A DNA stretch of 64,000 nt from Paenibacillus sp. Root444D2. GTDB taxonomy: Bacteria; Bacillota; Bacilli; Paenibacillales; NBRC-103111. The position numbers and the translations under genes are program-made. Where the stretch lies: contig NZ_LMEO01000053.1 in NCBI RefSeq assembly GCF_001426375.1, positions 124,499-188,498 of the forward strand, given 5' to 3'. This document shows, piece by piece, positions 42,414 through 51,589 of this stretch. Under the pieces are notes generated by a model. That model had not been told where the DNA came from and did no database searches. It saw only the letters and a list, made by a program, of their open reading frames with translations. Positions within the stretch are counted from its first letter, which is position 1. Each line of letters opens with the position of its first letter.

Positions 42414-42569
42414 TAGACGCCTCCTCCAGCAAATATCACTTCATAGATCTATTTTACATGATGACACCGCTCGACTGCGAATGTTGCAACAGCACTTACA
42501 AAAAGCAAACACAAATAACTACCCAGACTCAGTCTGTGATAGCTATTTGCTCCCTCTTTTACCATCCTA

Positions 42570-43205
42570 TCAGGCCAAGGACAGAAGTGTTTTTAGCAGC
42601 TCTCCCGGAGAGTTTACCAAGTAATCAGGCTTTCCACTGAGCAGTAAATGCTGAGAATCATAGCCCCATGTAACAGCAACTATGGGAACGCCTAGTTTCC
42701 TGCAAGCCTCGATATCCCTTAATTCATCTCCAACATAGATCATCCGCGAGGGAGGAGTCCCCCATTGTTTCATCACTTTGCGAATGGAATGATGCTTGCC
42801 AAATATATGCTTAGCCGAAATGATTTCCTTGAATGCGCCATCCAGCTTATTATTTTTAAGAATCTGACGAATATTTACTTCGGAATTGGAAGAGAGTATG
42901 GAGCTTTTCATCCCTTGTGAGGAAATTCTGGCAATAACCTCTTTCATCCCAGGTACAATGTGCAGTGTACGAATATTGTTTTGATAGAGCTGTCTTCCAG
43001 CCGTTACTAGCTTGGGAATTTGGAGTACCGGAACACCTAAGCGATCCACCCGCTCAGAGATCGAAAGTGATCTCAGAAGCGCGAGATCTTGATCTCGAAT
43101 CCTGCGAAATTGATACTGCACGGCCATTTCATTATAAAGCTTAACAAGCAATGCTCTAGAATCGACCAGTGTCCCATCAAAATCAAAGAGAATGTGTTTT
43201 ACCAT
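42570..43205 (-). CDS. HAD-family phosphatase (phosphoglycolate phosphatase-like)
   Basis: A 211-residue HAD hydrolase: nucleophile motif F-D-F-D-G-T-L-V-D-S, motif II S-I-L-S-S-N-S, Lys and C-terminal Y-V-G-D-E-L-R-D motif. The cap is the small helical type found in Gph/PpaX-like enzymes. It overlaps the Cys-rich gene upstream by 7 nt, so the two form a unit. Substrate is not assigned. Confidence 0.9.
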   Translation of the reverse strand: MVKHILFDFDGTLVDSRALLVKLYNEMAVQYQFRRIRDQDLALLRSLSISERVDRLGVPVLQIPKLVTAGRQLYQNNIRTLHIVPGMKEVIARISSQGMKSSILSSNSEVNIRQILKNNKLDGAFKEIISAKHIFGKHHSIRKVMKQWGTPPSRMIYVGDELRDIEACRKLGVPIVAVTWGYDSQHLLLSGKPDYLVNSPGELLKTLLSLA

Positions 43206-43495
43206 TCTGTTGTATATAGAAATAAAGCCGGACCCTCGGGCGGCACTTGTCGGATTTGATTATGAATAAACTCCTCAAGCGGGTCTAGAGCGATATGCGG
43301 ATTGCTAACGACACGTACATCTTCCCATACACAGGATACACCCGTTCCATGTTCATCAGCATCACCGGCAAACATTTTACATCCAGTGCAAAATTGCTCT
43401 TTCTGTTGATCGTCAAGCTTCACAATTTTATTACGAAGACAGCAGTAAATTTCATTCTCTGTATTACATACATTAACATGGGTGATTAGAGCCAT
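43199..43495 (-). CDS. Small cysteine-rich protein, possible metal binding
   Basis: A 98-residue protein with six cysteines, including C-N-x5-Y-C-C and C-T-G-C (residues about 10-40), and a further C-V-W. No known family is recognised. The spacing could bind iron or zinc. It is translationally coupled to a HAD phosphatase (7-nt overlap); ATG 43495 has GGAG at 10 nt. Confidence 0.65.
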   Translation of the reverse strand: MALITHVNVCNTENEIYCCLRNKIVKLDDQQKEQFCTGCKMFAGDADEHGTGVSCVWEDVRVVSNPHIALDPLEEFIHNQIRQVPPEGPALFLYTTEW

Positions 43496-43659
43496 TGACT
43501 GTCAACTCCTTGCGGCACTTTTTGTGTGTAATAGTAAGTTTATAGCGCTACTATTAAGTGTATGACAGTTTTTTGTAAACGGAATAAAATTTTTTATCTA
43601 ATAAACTGCCTAAATTTGTTACAATAAGAAAAAACTACGATTCTCTTGGAGGAACTCTC

Positions 43660-44232
43660 ATGCAAAACTGGATGCATTATGCCATCCCATTCCTATTTAT
43701 TGGTTTTTTTATTTATCGAAGAGCGAAGCGAACCATTGGTTTTCAAAAGCTATCCCGAGGCAGACTTAAATTCCGACTCACTCTCTTTAGTATCCTCGGA
43801 GCCGTCATCTTCCTGCTTGGCTTTGTCCACCCCATCCATTTCATTGGCTATATCATCGGCCTAGCGGCAGGTATCGCACTCGGACTCACCGCGATTCGCC
43901 ACACCCTTTTCGAACATCGTCCAGACGGATGGTACTATCGCACTCATTTATGGGTCGAAATTACGGTTCTGGTGCTATTTCTTGGCCGAATCGTCTATCG
44001 CTTGGCCTTTATCAATCTTTCAACAAACTCAGCAAACATGAATCCAGTAGATCCAGCTCAATTTACCAAAGATCCCCTGACTGCAGGTGTCTTCTTCATC
44101 ATCGTGTCTTACTACATCTTATTTTTCAGCTATCTACTTCGCGAAGAGGCGAAATTGAGTTCAGCACCTTTAGTCTCAGATGATTCAAGTGATCTTGTGA
44201 GTTCACAGGCAAACGTTAATGTGGTTAAGTAA
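43660..44232 (+). CDS. Four-TM membrane protein, DUF1453-like
   Basis: A 190-residue protein with four hydrophobic segments, a basic F-I-Y-R-R-A-K-R-T-I-G start and L-G-L-T-A-I-R-H-T-L-F-E between segments 3 and 4. The pattern resembles a DUF1453-type family of unknown role; the C-terminal 40 residues are Ser-rich. GGAGG site precedes ATG 43660. Single gene with its own terminator. Confidence 0.6.
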   Translation: MQNWMHYAIPFLFIGFFIYRRAKRTIGFQKLSRGRLKFRLTLFSILGAVIFLLGFVHPIHFIGYIIGLAAGIALGLTAIRHTLFEHRPDGWYYRTHLWVEITVLVLFLGRIVYRLAFINLSTNSANMNPVDPAQFTKDPLTAGVFFIIVSYYILFFSYLLREEAKLSSAPLVSDDSSDLVSSQANVNVVK

Positions 44233-44247
44233 ACTACATCAACAAAA

Positions 44248-44297
44248 ACAAAGAGCAGTCCAAAACTAGAGAATATAGTTTTAGACTGCTCTTTATG
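44248..44297 (+). terminator. Long terminator hairpin
   Basis: AAAGAGCAGTC pairs with GACTGCTCTTT and AAAACT with AGTTTT inside; 16 nt after the stop of the gene at 43660. Confidence 0.7.
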
Positions 44298-44415
44298 ATT
44301 GAACTCGTTATCAGTAATTTGACCCTTTAAGGATACCAGTATAAATAAAATTGTATGAACACTGGGCTAATTGGAATAATAAGGACTTAACATAAACAAA
44401 GGAGTTCGAAATCCC

Positions 44416-44928
44416 TTGGTTGCGATTTTATACTCGGTTTTATGGTTGCTAGCAGCTATTCGGTTTGCGGACCGAAATTGGGAGAAGTACTACCCAACAC
44501 TCCTCTTTGCTGCGTTGTGTAATGGTCTTTATGAGTTGATCTGTTATCAATATCAACTTTGGCAAATGGAGCCGAATGGTCTTCCAGTTGCCACGATTCC
44601 GATCTTATTGCTTATTCTGATAGGCATGCCTGTATCGACCTGGGTATACCTATCGAACTACCCGCGAAATCGCAAACTCCTTTCCCAGGCTTATTACATC
44701 ATCTTTTTCACTGGCATTTTTGTTTTGCTTGAATTTGTATCTGTGAAATGTGGATCAATAACGTATCATAACGGATGGAACCTGCTTTGGTCATCTCTTT
44801 TCGATATATTCATGTTTATCATGCTGCGTATTCATTATCGCAAACCGTTATTCGGTTTGCTCATGTCGGTACCCTATACCGGATTATTGATGATTATTTT
44901 TCATGTCGGTTTTGATAAAATGAAATGA
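44416..44928 (+). CDS. CBO0543 family membrane protein
   Basis: A 170-residue protein with five hydrophobic segments. Y-Y-P-T-L-L-F-A-A-L-C-N-G-L-Y-E-L-I-C-Y and the F-V-L-L-E-F-V-S-V-K segment match the CBO0543 family of unknown function, common in Bacillales. The start is TTG 44416 with AAGGAG at 11 nt. It faces the CcdC-like gene, with a shared terminator between. Confidence 0.75.
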   Translation: MVAILYSVLWLLAAIRFADRNWEKYYPTLLFAALCNGLYELICYQYQLWQMEPNGLPVATIPILLLILIGMPVSTWVYLSNYPRNRKLLSQAYYIIFFTGIFVLLEFVSVKCGSITYHNGWNLLWSSLFDIFMFIMLRIHYRKPLFGLLMSVPYTGLLMIIFHVGFDKMK

Positions 44929-44960
44929 ACCTCGCCCTCCCTCCGGTCTTAAGATTCCAT

Positions 44961-45005
44961 AAAAACAAAATAAGCTCTCACCCAAAAGGTGAAGAGCTTA
45001 TTTTC
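44961..45005. terminator. Bidirectional terminator between convergent genes
   Basis: AAAATAAGCTCT and AGAGCTTATTTT with CACC/GGTG inside the loop; serves the gene ending at 44928 and the one ending at 45015. Confidence 0.75.
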
Positions 45006-45014
45006 ATTGTTGTG

Positions 45015-45497
45015 TTAAATATTCAGCGCAGCTTGCTTCGAAGAGCTGACACCTTTGAATCTAATAAAACTAATGATCCGCCAAGTCGCGATGTAGCCAA
45101 AGGTCACCAGATTGCACATAAAGCTAAGTGTGCTTGGATCGATTGATTTAATAGTCGCAATCGCGAGGAAACGCAGTGCAAAGATCACGATCAGCAGTAC
45201 AAAGACCGTTTTGTTACGCTTAATAAACGTGCTGCCATTGTCTCGAACTTCAAAGCTGGTCGTCAAGATAAGCGGAATCGATACAATCATACCAATCAAC
45301 AAAGCAACGATGACTTGCTCTTCACGGATATGCAGCGATGGATCGAACAATTGCATAAGCGAAGTAGAAATGTATAGGATAGGCAACAGTAACGTTACAC
45401 CTGATTTTTTTAGCGGCTTACGCATGCCACTTAATTGTCCACGCAAGATAAAAAAGAAAATCAAAGCCGAAATCATCATCGATACAGTTGAATTCAT
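45015..45497 (-). CDS. CcdC/YneJ family membrane protein
   Basis: A 160-residue protein with four to five membrane segments. M-R-K-P-L-K-K-S-G-V-T-L-L-L-P, F-E-V-R-D-N-G-S-T-F-I-K-R-N-K and A-T-W-R-I match the B. subtilis YneJ (CcdC) pattern. The B. subtilis relative is linked to cytochrome c maturation loci but its role is not firmly shown. ATG 45497 follows GGGAG; a longer open frame to 45560 lacks a site. Confidence 0.75.
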   Translation of the reverse strand: MNSTVSMMISALIFFFILRGQLSGMRKPLKKSGVTLLLPILYISTSLMQLFDPSLHIREEQVIVALLIGMIVSIPLILTTSFEVRDNGSTFIKRNKTVFVLLIVIFALRFLAIATIKSIDPSTLSFMCNLVTFGYIATWRIISFIRFKGVSSSKQAALNI

Positions 45498-45719
45498 AGT
45501 AATGAACACTCCCTTAAAGGATTTTATAGTCTTATTATCACCTTTTAGAGAGTGTTTCAAAAGTGAATCAAGTCACCGGATCAAGGTGACAATTGTCATA
45601 TTCGTATAAGTCGACCTTAGGAGCTCATACCATTCTGAATTTTTTATTGTTCATAATTTCTTCTATGACCTGTTCCAAATCTTTTACGCTTTTTTTACTT
45701 GTATCGATGGATCGGAGTT

Positions 45720-46877
45720 TCATTGATGGTCATGATATTGGTTCATCAGATCCATCATTTTGGCTGCGGCATCATCGGAGAAGCATAGCTTGAGATTCGC
45801 ATCCGATACCTCGGCAGATTTTGACGAATATGCGTACATTTTTTCCTCGTAGGCTTCAACTGCTTTATTCACATCGCCATGCTGAACGATGGACAACGCC
45901 AGCTCCGCGGCATCCAGCATCGCCAAGTTCACACCTTCTCCGGCGAAAGGAGACATCAGATGCGCAGCATCACCGATCAGTGTGACACCCGGTTTGTGGA
46001 CCCACTTGAGACCGACAGGCAGCATATAGATGCGTCTCGGGAGCATAGGGCCATCAGCGGATCGGATATAATTCGTAAGCGACTCATCCCAATCTCTAAA
46101 ATGTTGCAGCATCTGCCGTTTCACTTCCTCAGGCTGATCGAACGGAATGTTATCCAGCCAATCTCGGTCAATTTGAAACGCCAAATACACACAGATGCGG
46201 CCGTCTCCATTCAACTGTCCTAATATGCCCTTATGATCCGCAAGGGCAAACAGTTTTCCGCGTCTGTTAATAGCAGTGATTTCTGGATGAGCGATAGCGG
46301 CATTTTCCAAGTAGAACTCTACCATGCTGAGTCCGGTATATACAGGTACAGAATTCGTAAGAAGCGGACGAATGCGCGAGAAGGCGCCATCGGCAGCTAC
46401 GACAAGATCGACGATATCCACATGCCCATTCTCAAAGTGAAGTTCATGCATGCCATTTTCCAAAGGGATCGCTTGGATCAAATTGTGCCCCCAGTGAACG
46501 CAATCAGAGTCAACGGAGTTTAATAGCAGCTCGCGCAGCATTCCGCGATCTATCTCGGGACGTTCTCCTTCATTGGGCTCAGCCACATCATCCAGATAGA
46601 CTTTGCCAGTTTTATCAAGAAGCCGAAAGTCTTGTCCTTCAAACCGGGCGAGCGCTTCAAATTGTTCAAATAAGCCCGCCTCTTTTAGTGCCCATTGTCC
46701 GGAATCTTGATGAATGTCTAATGAACCACCTTGCTGGCGACTGGCGGAGGATAGTTCGCGTTCATAGACGACTGTTTTTACGCCATGCCGCTGCAGGATC
46801 CGGGCCAACGTCAACCCTCCCGGACCTGCCCCTACGATTGCGATGCGTTGTTGTTCCTTTGCTTTTGCTATTGTCAT
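45720..46877 (-). CDS. TetX-like FAD-dependent monooxygenase
   Basis: A 385-residue class A flavoprotein monooxygenase: I-V-G-A-G-P-G-G-L-T-L (FAD binding), G-G-S-L-D-I-H-Q-D-S-G-Q, and G-D-A-A-H-L-M-S-P-F-A-G-E-G-V-N. The G-G-[ST]-L-D-[IL]-H-x-x-S-G-Q and G-D-A-A-H-L-M motifs are those of TetX tetracycline monooxygenases, though similar enzymes with unknown substrates are common in soil bacteria. ATG 46877 follows GAGGTG at 9 nt. Monocistronic; whether it inactivates tetracyclines is untested. Confidence 0.88.
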   Translation of the reverse strand: MTIAKAKEQQRIAIVGAGPGGLTLARILQRHGVKTVVYERELSSASRQQGGSLDIHQDSGQWALKEAGLFEQFEALARFEGQDFRLLDKTGKVYLDDVAEPNEGERPEIDRGMLRELLLNSVDSDCVHWGHNLIQAIPLENGMHELHFENGHVDIVDLVVAADGAFSRIRPLLTNSVPVYTGLSMVEFYLENAAIAHPEITAINRRGKLFALADHKGILGQLNGDGRICVYLAFQIDRDWLDNIPFDQPEEVKRQMLQHFRDWDESLTNYIRSADGPMLPRRIYMLPVGLKWVHKPGVTLIGDAAHLMSPFAGEGVNLAMLDAAELALSIVQHGDVNKAVEAYEEKMYAYSSKSAEVSDANLKLCFSDDAAAKMMDLMNQYHDHQ

Positions 46878-47012
46878 GATTATCAACACCTCGGAGTTAA
46901 AGTTTTTTTCAACTGCCGATAGCATACGATGACTTTATGAACTGGATATATACTGAATATTAATGCTCATTATTTAAGCAACGAATCATTTTCTGTGATG
47001 AAGTATCTAGGT

Positions 47013-47990
47013 TTAATTGCCATATATCTGATGCGGTACATATGGATCTTCTAGGCTCATAATTTCTTTTGAATCTAACTTCACCGACAACGCAGCAACT
47101 GCATCCTCCAGATGATTAAGCTTTGTTGCACCAACGATCGGCGCCGTTACCTGCTCCTTTTGCAGTACCCACGCAAGCGCGACTTGCGCACGAGGAATGC
47201 CCCGCTTAGCGGCAACTTCGGCAACTCTTTCCACGATCTTGCGGTCGGCGTCTACCATTGCTGCAACTAGCCTTTGTCCGGCTTCGTCTATCTCTGAACG
47301 GGCACTCTTTTCATCCCAATCTCGGGTTAACCGACCTTTAGCAAGCGGACTCCATGGAATGACACCGATTCCCTCTGAGCGGCAAAGCGGCAGCATCTCC
47401 CTTTCTTCTTCCCTATACAGTAAATTCAATAAATTCTGCATGGAGATAAACCGGGTCCAACCGTTGCGTTCGGCGACATGCTGCGCCTTCAAGAACTGCC
47501 AAGCATACATCGAGGATGCTCCTATATACCTTGCCTTGCCTGCCTTTACTACGTCATGGAGTGCCTCCATCGTCTCTTCTATAGGCGTAGTGTTATCGAA
47601 GCGGTGGATCTGGTATAAATCGACGTAATCCGTACCTAACCGTCTTAGGCTGTTATCAATTTCGCTCATGATTGCCTTGCGGGAAAGTCCCGCACCATTC
47701 GGACCCGGACGCATGCGGAAGTATACTTTGGTCGCAATGACGACCTCATCACGACGGGCGAATTCCTTCAATGCACGTCCGACAATTTCCTCGCTTGTTC
47801 CGTCAGAGTATACATTCGCAGTATCGAAGAAGTTAATGCCTAATTCTAACGCCTTTTTAATGAATGGTCTGCTTTCCTCTTCATTCAGCGACCATGGAGC
47901 GATTCCGCGTTCGGGTACCCCATAACTCATACAACCAAGGCATATTCGTGAAACGTCCAAACCGGTGCGGCCAAGTTTTACATACTCCAT
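47013..47990 (-). CDS. Aldo/keto reductase (first of two paralogues)
   Basis: A 325-residue AKR with the catalytic tetrad Asp56, Tyr61 (F-F-D-T-A-N-V-Y), Lys88 (A-T-K) and His129 (Q-I-H-R), and an intact C-terminal NADP-binding region (I-V-G-A-T-K). It belongs to the YajO/IolS-like group. It is roughly three quarters identical by eye to the AKR at 54111-55091. Preceded on the same strand by an MFS transporter with a 71-nt gap. Confidence 0.92.
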   Translation of the reverse strand: MEYVKLGRTGLDVSRICLGCMSYGVPERGIAPWSLNEEESRPFIKKALELGINFFDTANVYSDGTSEEIVGRALKEFARRDEVVIATKVYFRMRPGPNGAGLSRKAIMSEIDNSLRRLGTDYVDLYQIHRFDNTTPIEETMEALHDVVKAGKARYIGASSMYAWQFLKAQHVAERNGWTRFISMQNLLNLLYREEEREMLPLCRSEGIGVIPWSPLAKGRLTRDWDEKSARSEIDEAGQRLVAAMVDADRKIVERVAEVAAKRGIPRAQVALAWVLQKEQVTAPIVGATKLNHLEDAVAALSVKLDSKEIMSLEDPYVPHQIYGN

Positions 47991-48061
47991 ATAATCGATA
48001 CACTCCTAAGTTTTATTATTTTTTTCACTAGTAAAAGAATGCAAGCCGCAGCGGAGCAGCG

Positions 48062-49231
48062 TTAATTGGTTTCCGAGGGAAGAGAACCGGTGTTCAGAGG
48101 ACGAAGCCCTTTGTTTTTCAACAAACGTTTTACAAAGAAAGTAAACAGCAACAAGGAAAATGAGACCGACACAGCGCTGACCGTAAACACTAGCTGGTAG
48201 CTCGTATACTGGGAGACCCAGCCTAGCATGATCGCACCTAGCCCGATGCCAAGGTCGGTAGAAGTCAAGAGAGAAGCCGTGGCAACCCCTTTACGGTCCG
48301 GGTGCGCAAGACGTATCGTTGCCGCTTGAAGAGCCGGATTCACGGAACCAAAACCGATACCGTACAGAACGGCCGAAATGAGCACGCCGAACAATCCGGT
48401 CGATAAGCTCAAGGTAATCAAAGCTGAAATCGTAATCACAAGAGCTGGTACAATGACAACCGTCTCGCCGTGCCGGTCCGAAAGTTTTCCCGCAACGGGA
48501 CGGATCAGGGCAAGCGTTGCGGCATAGGCCAGAAAGAACGCGCCGGGATTGACCTTGATCGAATTAGCGAACAGTGGGACAAAGGTGGTAATGCCGCCAT
48601 AAGCGAAAGCATGAAAAAAGCCCGATGCCGTGACTGGCAAGACCGATTTTTCAAAAAAATCGATTCTCCTTGTGCCAGATTTCGGCCGGAGAGGCATTTT
48701 TGCACCAAACGTCAAGAGCAGCGCTGCGGCAGATAGGAGGACGGCGAATAGAAACAGAGCATGGTACGACAGGTTCTGTGTAACCCAGATGCCGAGTATC
48801 GGGCCGACCGCCATAGCCATGGTCGTGGCCGTGCCAAACCACCCCAAGCCTTCTCCGCGGCGGGCCGATGGGATCATATCGGCAATCGCCGTGTAAACGG
48901 CGGTTGTGGAAACCGCCCAGCTCATCCCGTGTAATATTCTGAGCCCCATCAAAACGACGATTCCGCCGATCCAGTCATACATATACATCGCTAAGGTGAA
49001 GAGAAGCAGCCCCCAGATGATAAAGGGACGCCTGCCAAACCGATCCAGCAGCACACCGACGATCGGGCGAAAAATAACGGCAGACAACATAAACGAGCCC
49101 GCCGCCAGACCGACCTGCGCTTCGTTGCCGCCCATCTGTTTGATGAACAGCGGCAGCGTCGGATACAGCGAATAAAATCCTGTGAATAGGAAAAACATTC
49201 CTACCGTCATGAGAATAAACGGCCCGTCCAA
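48062..49231 (-). CDS. MFS transporter
   Basis: A 389-residue, twelve-segment major facilitator with the motif-A loop F-R-P-I-V-G-V-L-L-D-R-F-G-R-R-P after segment 2 and a matching G-K-L-S-D-R-H-G-E after segment 8; typical of drug or metabolite exporters. The frame is open to 49258, but the TTG at 49231 has AAGGTGG at 7 nt and starts the first membrane segment correctly; the true start is therefore uncertain by nine codons. Divergent from an AraC regulator. Confidence 0.88.
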   Translation of the reverse strand: MDGPFILMTVGMFFLFTGFYSLYPTLPLFIKQMGGNEAQVGLAAGSFMLSAVIFRPIVGVLLDRFGRRPFIIWGLLLFTLAMYMYDWIGGIVVLMGLRILHGMSWAVSTTAVYTAIADMIPSARRGEGLGWFGTATTMAMAVGPILGIWVTQNLSYHALFLFAVLLSAAALLLTFGAKMPLRPKSGTRRIDFFEKSVLPVTASGFFHAFAYGGITTFVPLFANSIKVNPGAFFLAYAATLALIRPVAGKLSDRHGETVVIVPALVITISALITLSLSTGLFGVLISAVLYGIGFGSVNPALQAATIRLAHPDRKGVATASLLTSTDLGIGLGAIMLGWVSQYTSYQLVFTVSAVSVSFSLLLFTFFVKRLLKNKGLRPLNTGSLPSETN

Positions 49232-49433
49232 ATACGTTCCACCTTCATTCCTCCTCAAGTTCTATCAAGAACTCTTGTGTGTTAAATGGCGTAACCTAAT
49301 TATGCAATAAATGAAAAAAAGACCGTTATCCCATTTGTCTTAAATGATTGCCTAATCCTCTCACTATCACTAACGCTTCAGACGTATATGCTTTATAATT
49401 GAAAAAAGATAAAAAAACTACGAGGAGGAGCTT

Positions 49434-50354
49434 ATGTCTGAGGAAATAATAAAACAGCAGAATGAGCTTGCCAAACTGATTGAGCGCCACTCAGGACAGG
49501 ACGGAGTTTACCTGACAGCTATCCCATCTTTATTTTTTATTCACAACTCTAAAGTGACCGAGCCCGTCTACAGAGTTTACAAGCCTTCCTTATGTTTTAT
49601 AGCTCAAGGTTCGAAAGAGATATTGCTGGCACAGGAGCGTTTTGAATATGGTCCTGCCGACTACCTTATTTCATCCATGAACTTGCCGGTGATCGGCCAG
49701 GTCATAAAAGCCTCTCTTGACGTTCCGTATTTGAGTTTCAAACTTGAATTTACACAAAGTCAAATTTTAGAGGTTTTAAATAACTCTGAAATTCAAATCA
49801 CCCCGAAAGAAAATGCTAAGCGAGCTATGTTTGTCGGTCAGATAGAAGTACCTATACTAGATGCGATACTCAGATTAGCTCGTTTGCTAGACAATCCTAA
49901 AGACATTCCGTTCCTTGCTCCCGTCTACACAAGGGAAATTCTATATAGGCTTCTGCAAGGGCAGTATGGAGTTGCGCTTGCACAAATCGCAATGGAAGGA
50001 AGCAGCACCTATCGAATCAGGGACGCTATCGAACAAATTATCAATGACTGTAATAAGCCTTTGCGAATTGAAGAGCTTGCAGAAATAGCTAATATGAGTA
50101 TTTCTTCATTTCACAGACACTTCAAAGAGGTAACAGCTATGAGCCCAATTCAGTTTCAAAAACAACTGCGATTGCAGGAAGCTCGGCGCCTATTATTATC
50201 CGAGTCAGGGGATGCCGCTGATGTCGCATTCCGGGTAGGCTATGAAAGTGCATCCCAATTCAGCCGCGAATATTCTCGTATGTTTGGTTCTCCTCCCAGA
50301 GCAGACATAAAGCGTCTGAAGGAAAAATATGACCGAGGATTAAACGTAAGATGA
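49434..50354 (+). CDS. AraC family transcriptional regulator
   Basis: A 306-residue regulator with an AraC_N domain (Y-R-V-Y-K-P-S-L-C-F-I-A-Q-G-S-K, residues about 40-150) and C-terminal helix-turn-helix pair (I-E-E-L-A-E-I-A-N-M-S-I-S-S-F-H-R-H-F-K; A-A-D-V-A-F-R-V-G-Y-E-S). This subgroup often controls neighbouring alcohol or aldo-keto reductase genes, which fits the divergent MFS-AKR unit. GGAGGAG site before ATG. Confidence 0.92.
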   Translation: MSEEIIKQQNELAKLIERHSGQDGVYLTAIPSLFFIHNSKVTEPVYRVYKPSLCFIAQGSKEILLAQERFEYGPADYLISSMNLPVIGQVIKASLDVPYLSFKLEFTQSQILEVLNNSEIQITPKENAKRAMFVGQIEVPILDAILRLARLLDNPKDIPFLAPVYTREILYRLLQGQYGVALAQIAMEGSSTYRIRDAIEQIINDCNKPLRIEELAEIANMSISSFHRHFKEVTAMSPIQFQKQLRLQEARRLLLSESGDAADVAFRVGYESASQFSREYSRMFGSPPRADIKRLKEKYDRGLNVR

Positions 50355-50453
50355 TCCAAACGGCCCTACGATGTAATGATCATTTCTTACGTTTTCCATC
50401 TTGATCGCTGTAACGTATACTTTTAATAAAAAATCAAAACAAGGTGTGATGAC

Positions 50454-51107
50454 ATGTCTCCCCGCACAAAGAAACAGAACGAGTTTATTCGTGAGCAACG
50501 TAAGCAAGAGATTTTACATGCGGCCGTTCACGTCTATGTGGCAAAGGGCTATTCGGCTACGACATTGAGCGATGTTGCAGATCAGGCGGGTCTTGCACAT
50601 GGTCTGGTATATTACTACTTCAAGAATAAAAAGATGCTTTTTCGGGAGCTTTACGAAAACATGATGGACCAGTCCCTTCACTACACAACCGTGTATTTTG
50701 AACAGGATTCGCCCGTACTCGCGCAATTCAAAAACTATGCCATGCTCATCTGTGAACGTGTGATCAAGGATCCACAGACCCAGCGTTTTTATATGCGAAT
50801 CAGCCTGGATCTGCATCATCTGTATGAGCCCGGAGAATTGTCGCCCTTTGAATGGATGAAGAGCTTTATCAAGCCAATGGTTCAAGCGATTGACAAAGGA
50901 ATTGGGCATGGTGTCATCCGTCAGGGAGACGTGAATCTTATGGCCATGCAATATTGGGGAGCTATTTCCCAAGGAATGAGTTATCTGGATCAGATGCTTC
51001 AAGATCTTGCCGCTCAGGGCTTGAAGGAGACGGAAATTAACAGCCTAATGGGGGAAAAATTCCAACAGATCGCCGAATCGGCAATTTCGTTATTCAAGCC
51101 AGATTAA
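50454..51107 (+). CDS. TetR family transcriptional regulator
   Basis: A 217-residue regulator with an N-terminal helix-turn-helix (G-Y-S-A-T-T-L-S-D-V-A-D-Q-A-G-L-A-H-G-L-V-Y-Y-Y-F-K-N-K) and a helical ligand domain. It lies 65 nt upstream of an SRPBCC gene and a quinone-reductase gene in the same direction, probably in one operon that it controls. Confidence 0.9.
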   Translation: MSPRTKKQNEFIREQRKQEILHAAVHVYVAKGYSATTLSDVADQAGLAHGLVYYYFKNKKMLFRELYENMMDQSLHYTTVYFEQDSPVLAQFKNYAMLICERVIKDPQTQRFYMRISLDLHHLYEPGELSPFEWMKSFIKPMVQAIDKGIGHGVIRQGDVNLMAMQYWGAISQGMSYLDQMLQDLAAQGLKETEINSLMGEKFQQIAESAISLFKPD

Positions 51108-51172
51108 ATATACAATTTATGGTTGACTGAGTTCTCAATCAAAAATATAATGAGCTCAAGGAGTGTGATCAT

Positions 51173-51589
51173 TTGCCAACGATTTACAAGGAGATTTTGA
51201 TTGATGCCTCGCCGGAGCAGGTATGGGACGCGGTGAGCGACGTAGGTGCTGTCCATCATCGACTGGTACCCGGCTATACCGAGGGTACCCTTATGGACGG
51301 TCACGAAAGAACACTCATCCTGCCGAATGGCGGCATGGTACGCGAGTTCATCGTATCCGTTGATGAAAAGGAACGTCGAATGGCTTACGCGGTACAAGAA
51401 GGACGAATGCCGCTGCTGCATCATCATGCATCCTTCCAAGTCTTTCCCCATGGCGAAAGAGGCGCCAAGCTCGTCTGGATAACCGATTTCCTTCCCGAGC
51501 ATCTCACTGCTGAGATTCAAGCACGTGTAAATCGCGGAGCAGAGGTTATGAAAGCGACCATCGAAGCAGAAACAAAGGGAGGAATTTGA
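51173..51589 (+). CDS. SRPBCC family protein
   Basis: A 138-residue START/Bet v1-like protein (I-D-A-S-P-E-Q-V-W-D-A-V-S-D-V-G-A-V-H-H; A-K-L-V-W-I-T-D-F-L-P) of the polyketide cyclase/dehydrase group; binds hydrophobic ligands in related proteins. Start is TTG 51173 after AAGGAG. Its stop overlaps the next start by one base (TGATG), so the two are translationally coupled. Confidence 0.88.
   Translation: MPTIYKEILIDASPEQVWDAVSDVGAVHHRLVPGYTEGTLMDGHERTLILPNGGMVREFIVSVDEKERRMAYAVQEGRMPLLHHHASFQVFPHGERGAKLVWITDFLPEHLTAEIQARVNRGAEVMKATIEAETKGGI

Noticed and set aside
45720-46877. Call as a proven tetracycline resistance gene
   Set aside because: Motifs fit the TetX group, but many related monooxygenases act on other substrates; activity cannot be read from sequence.
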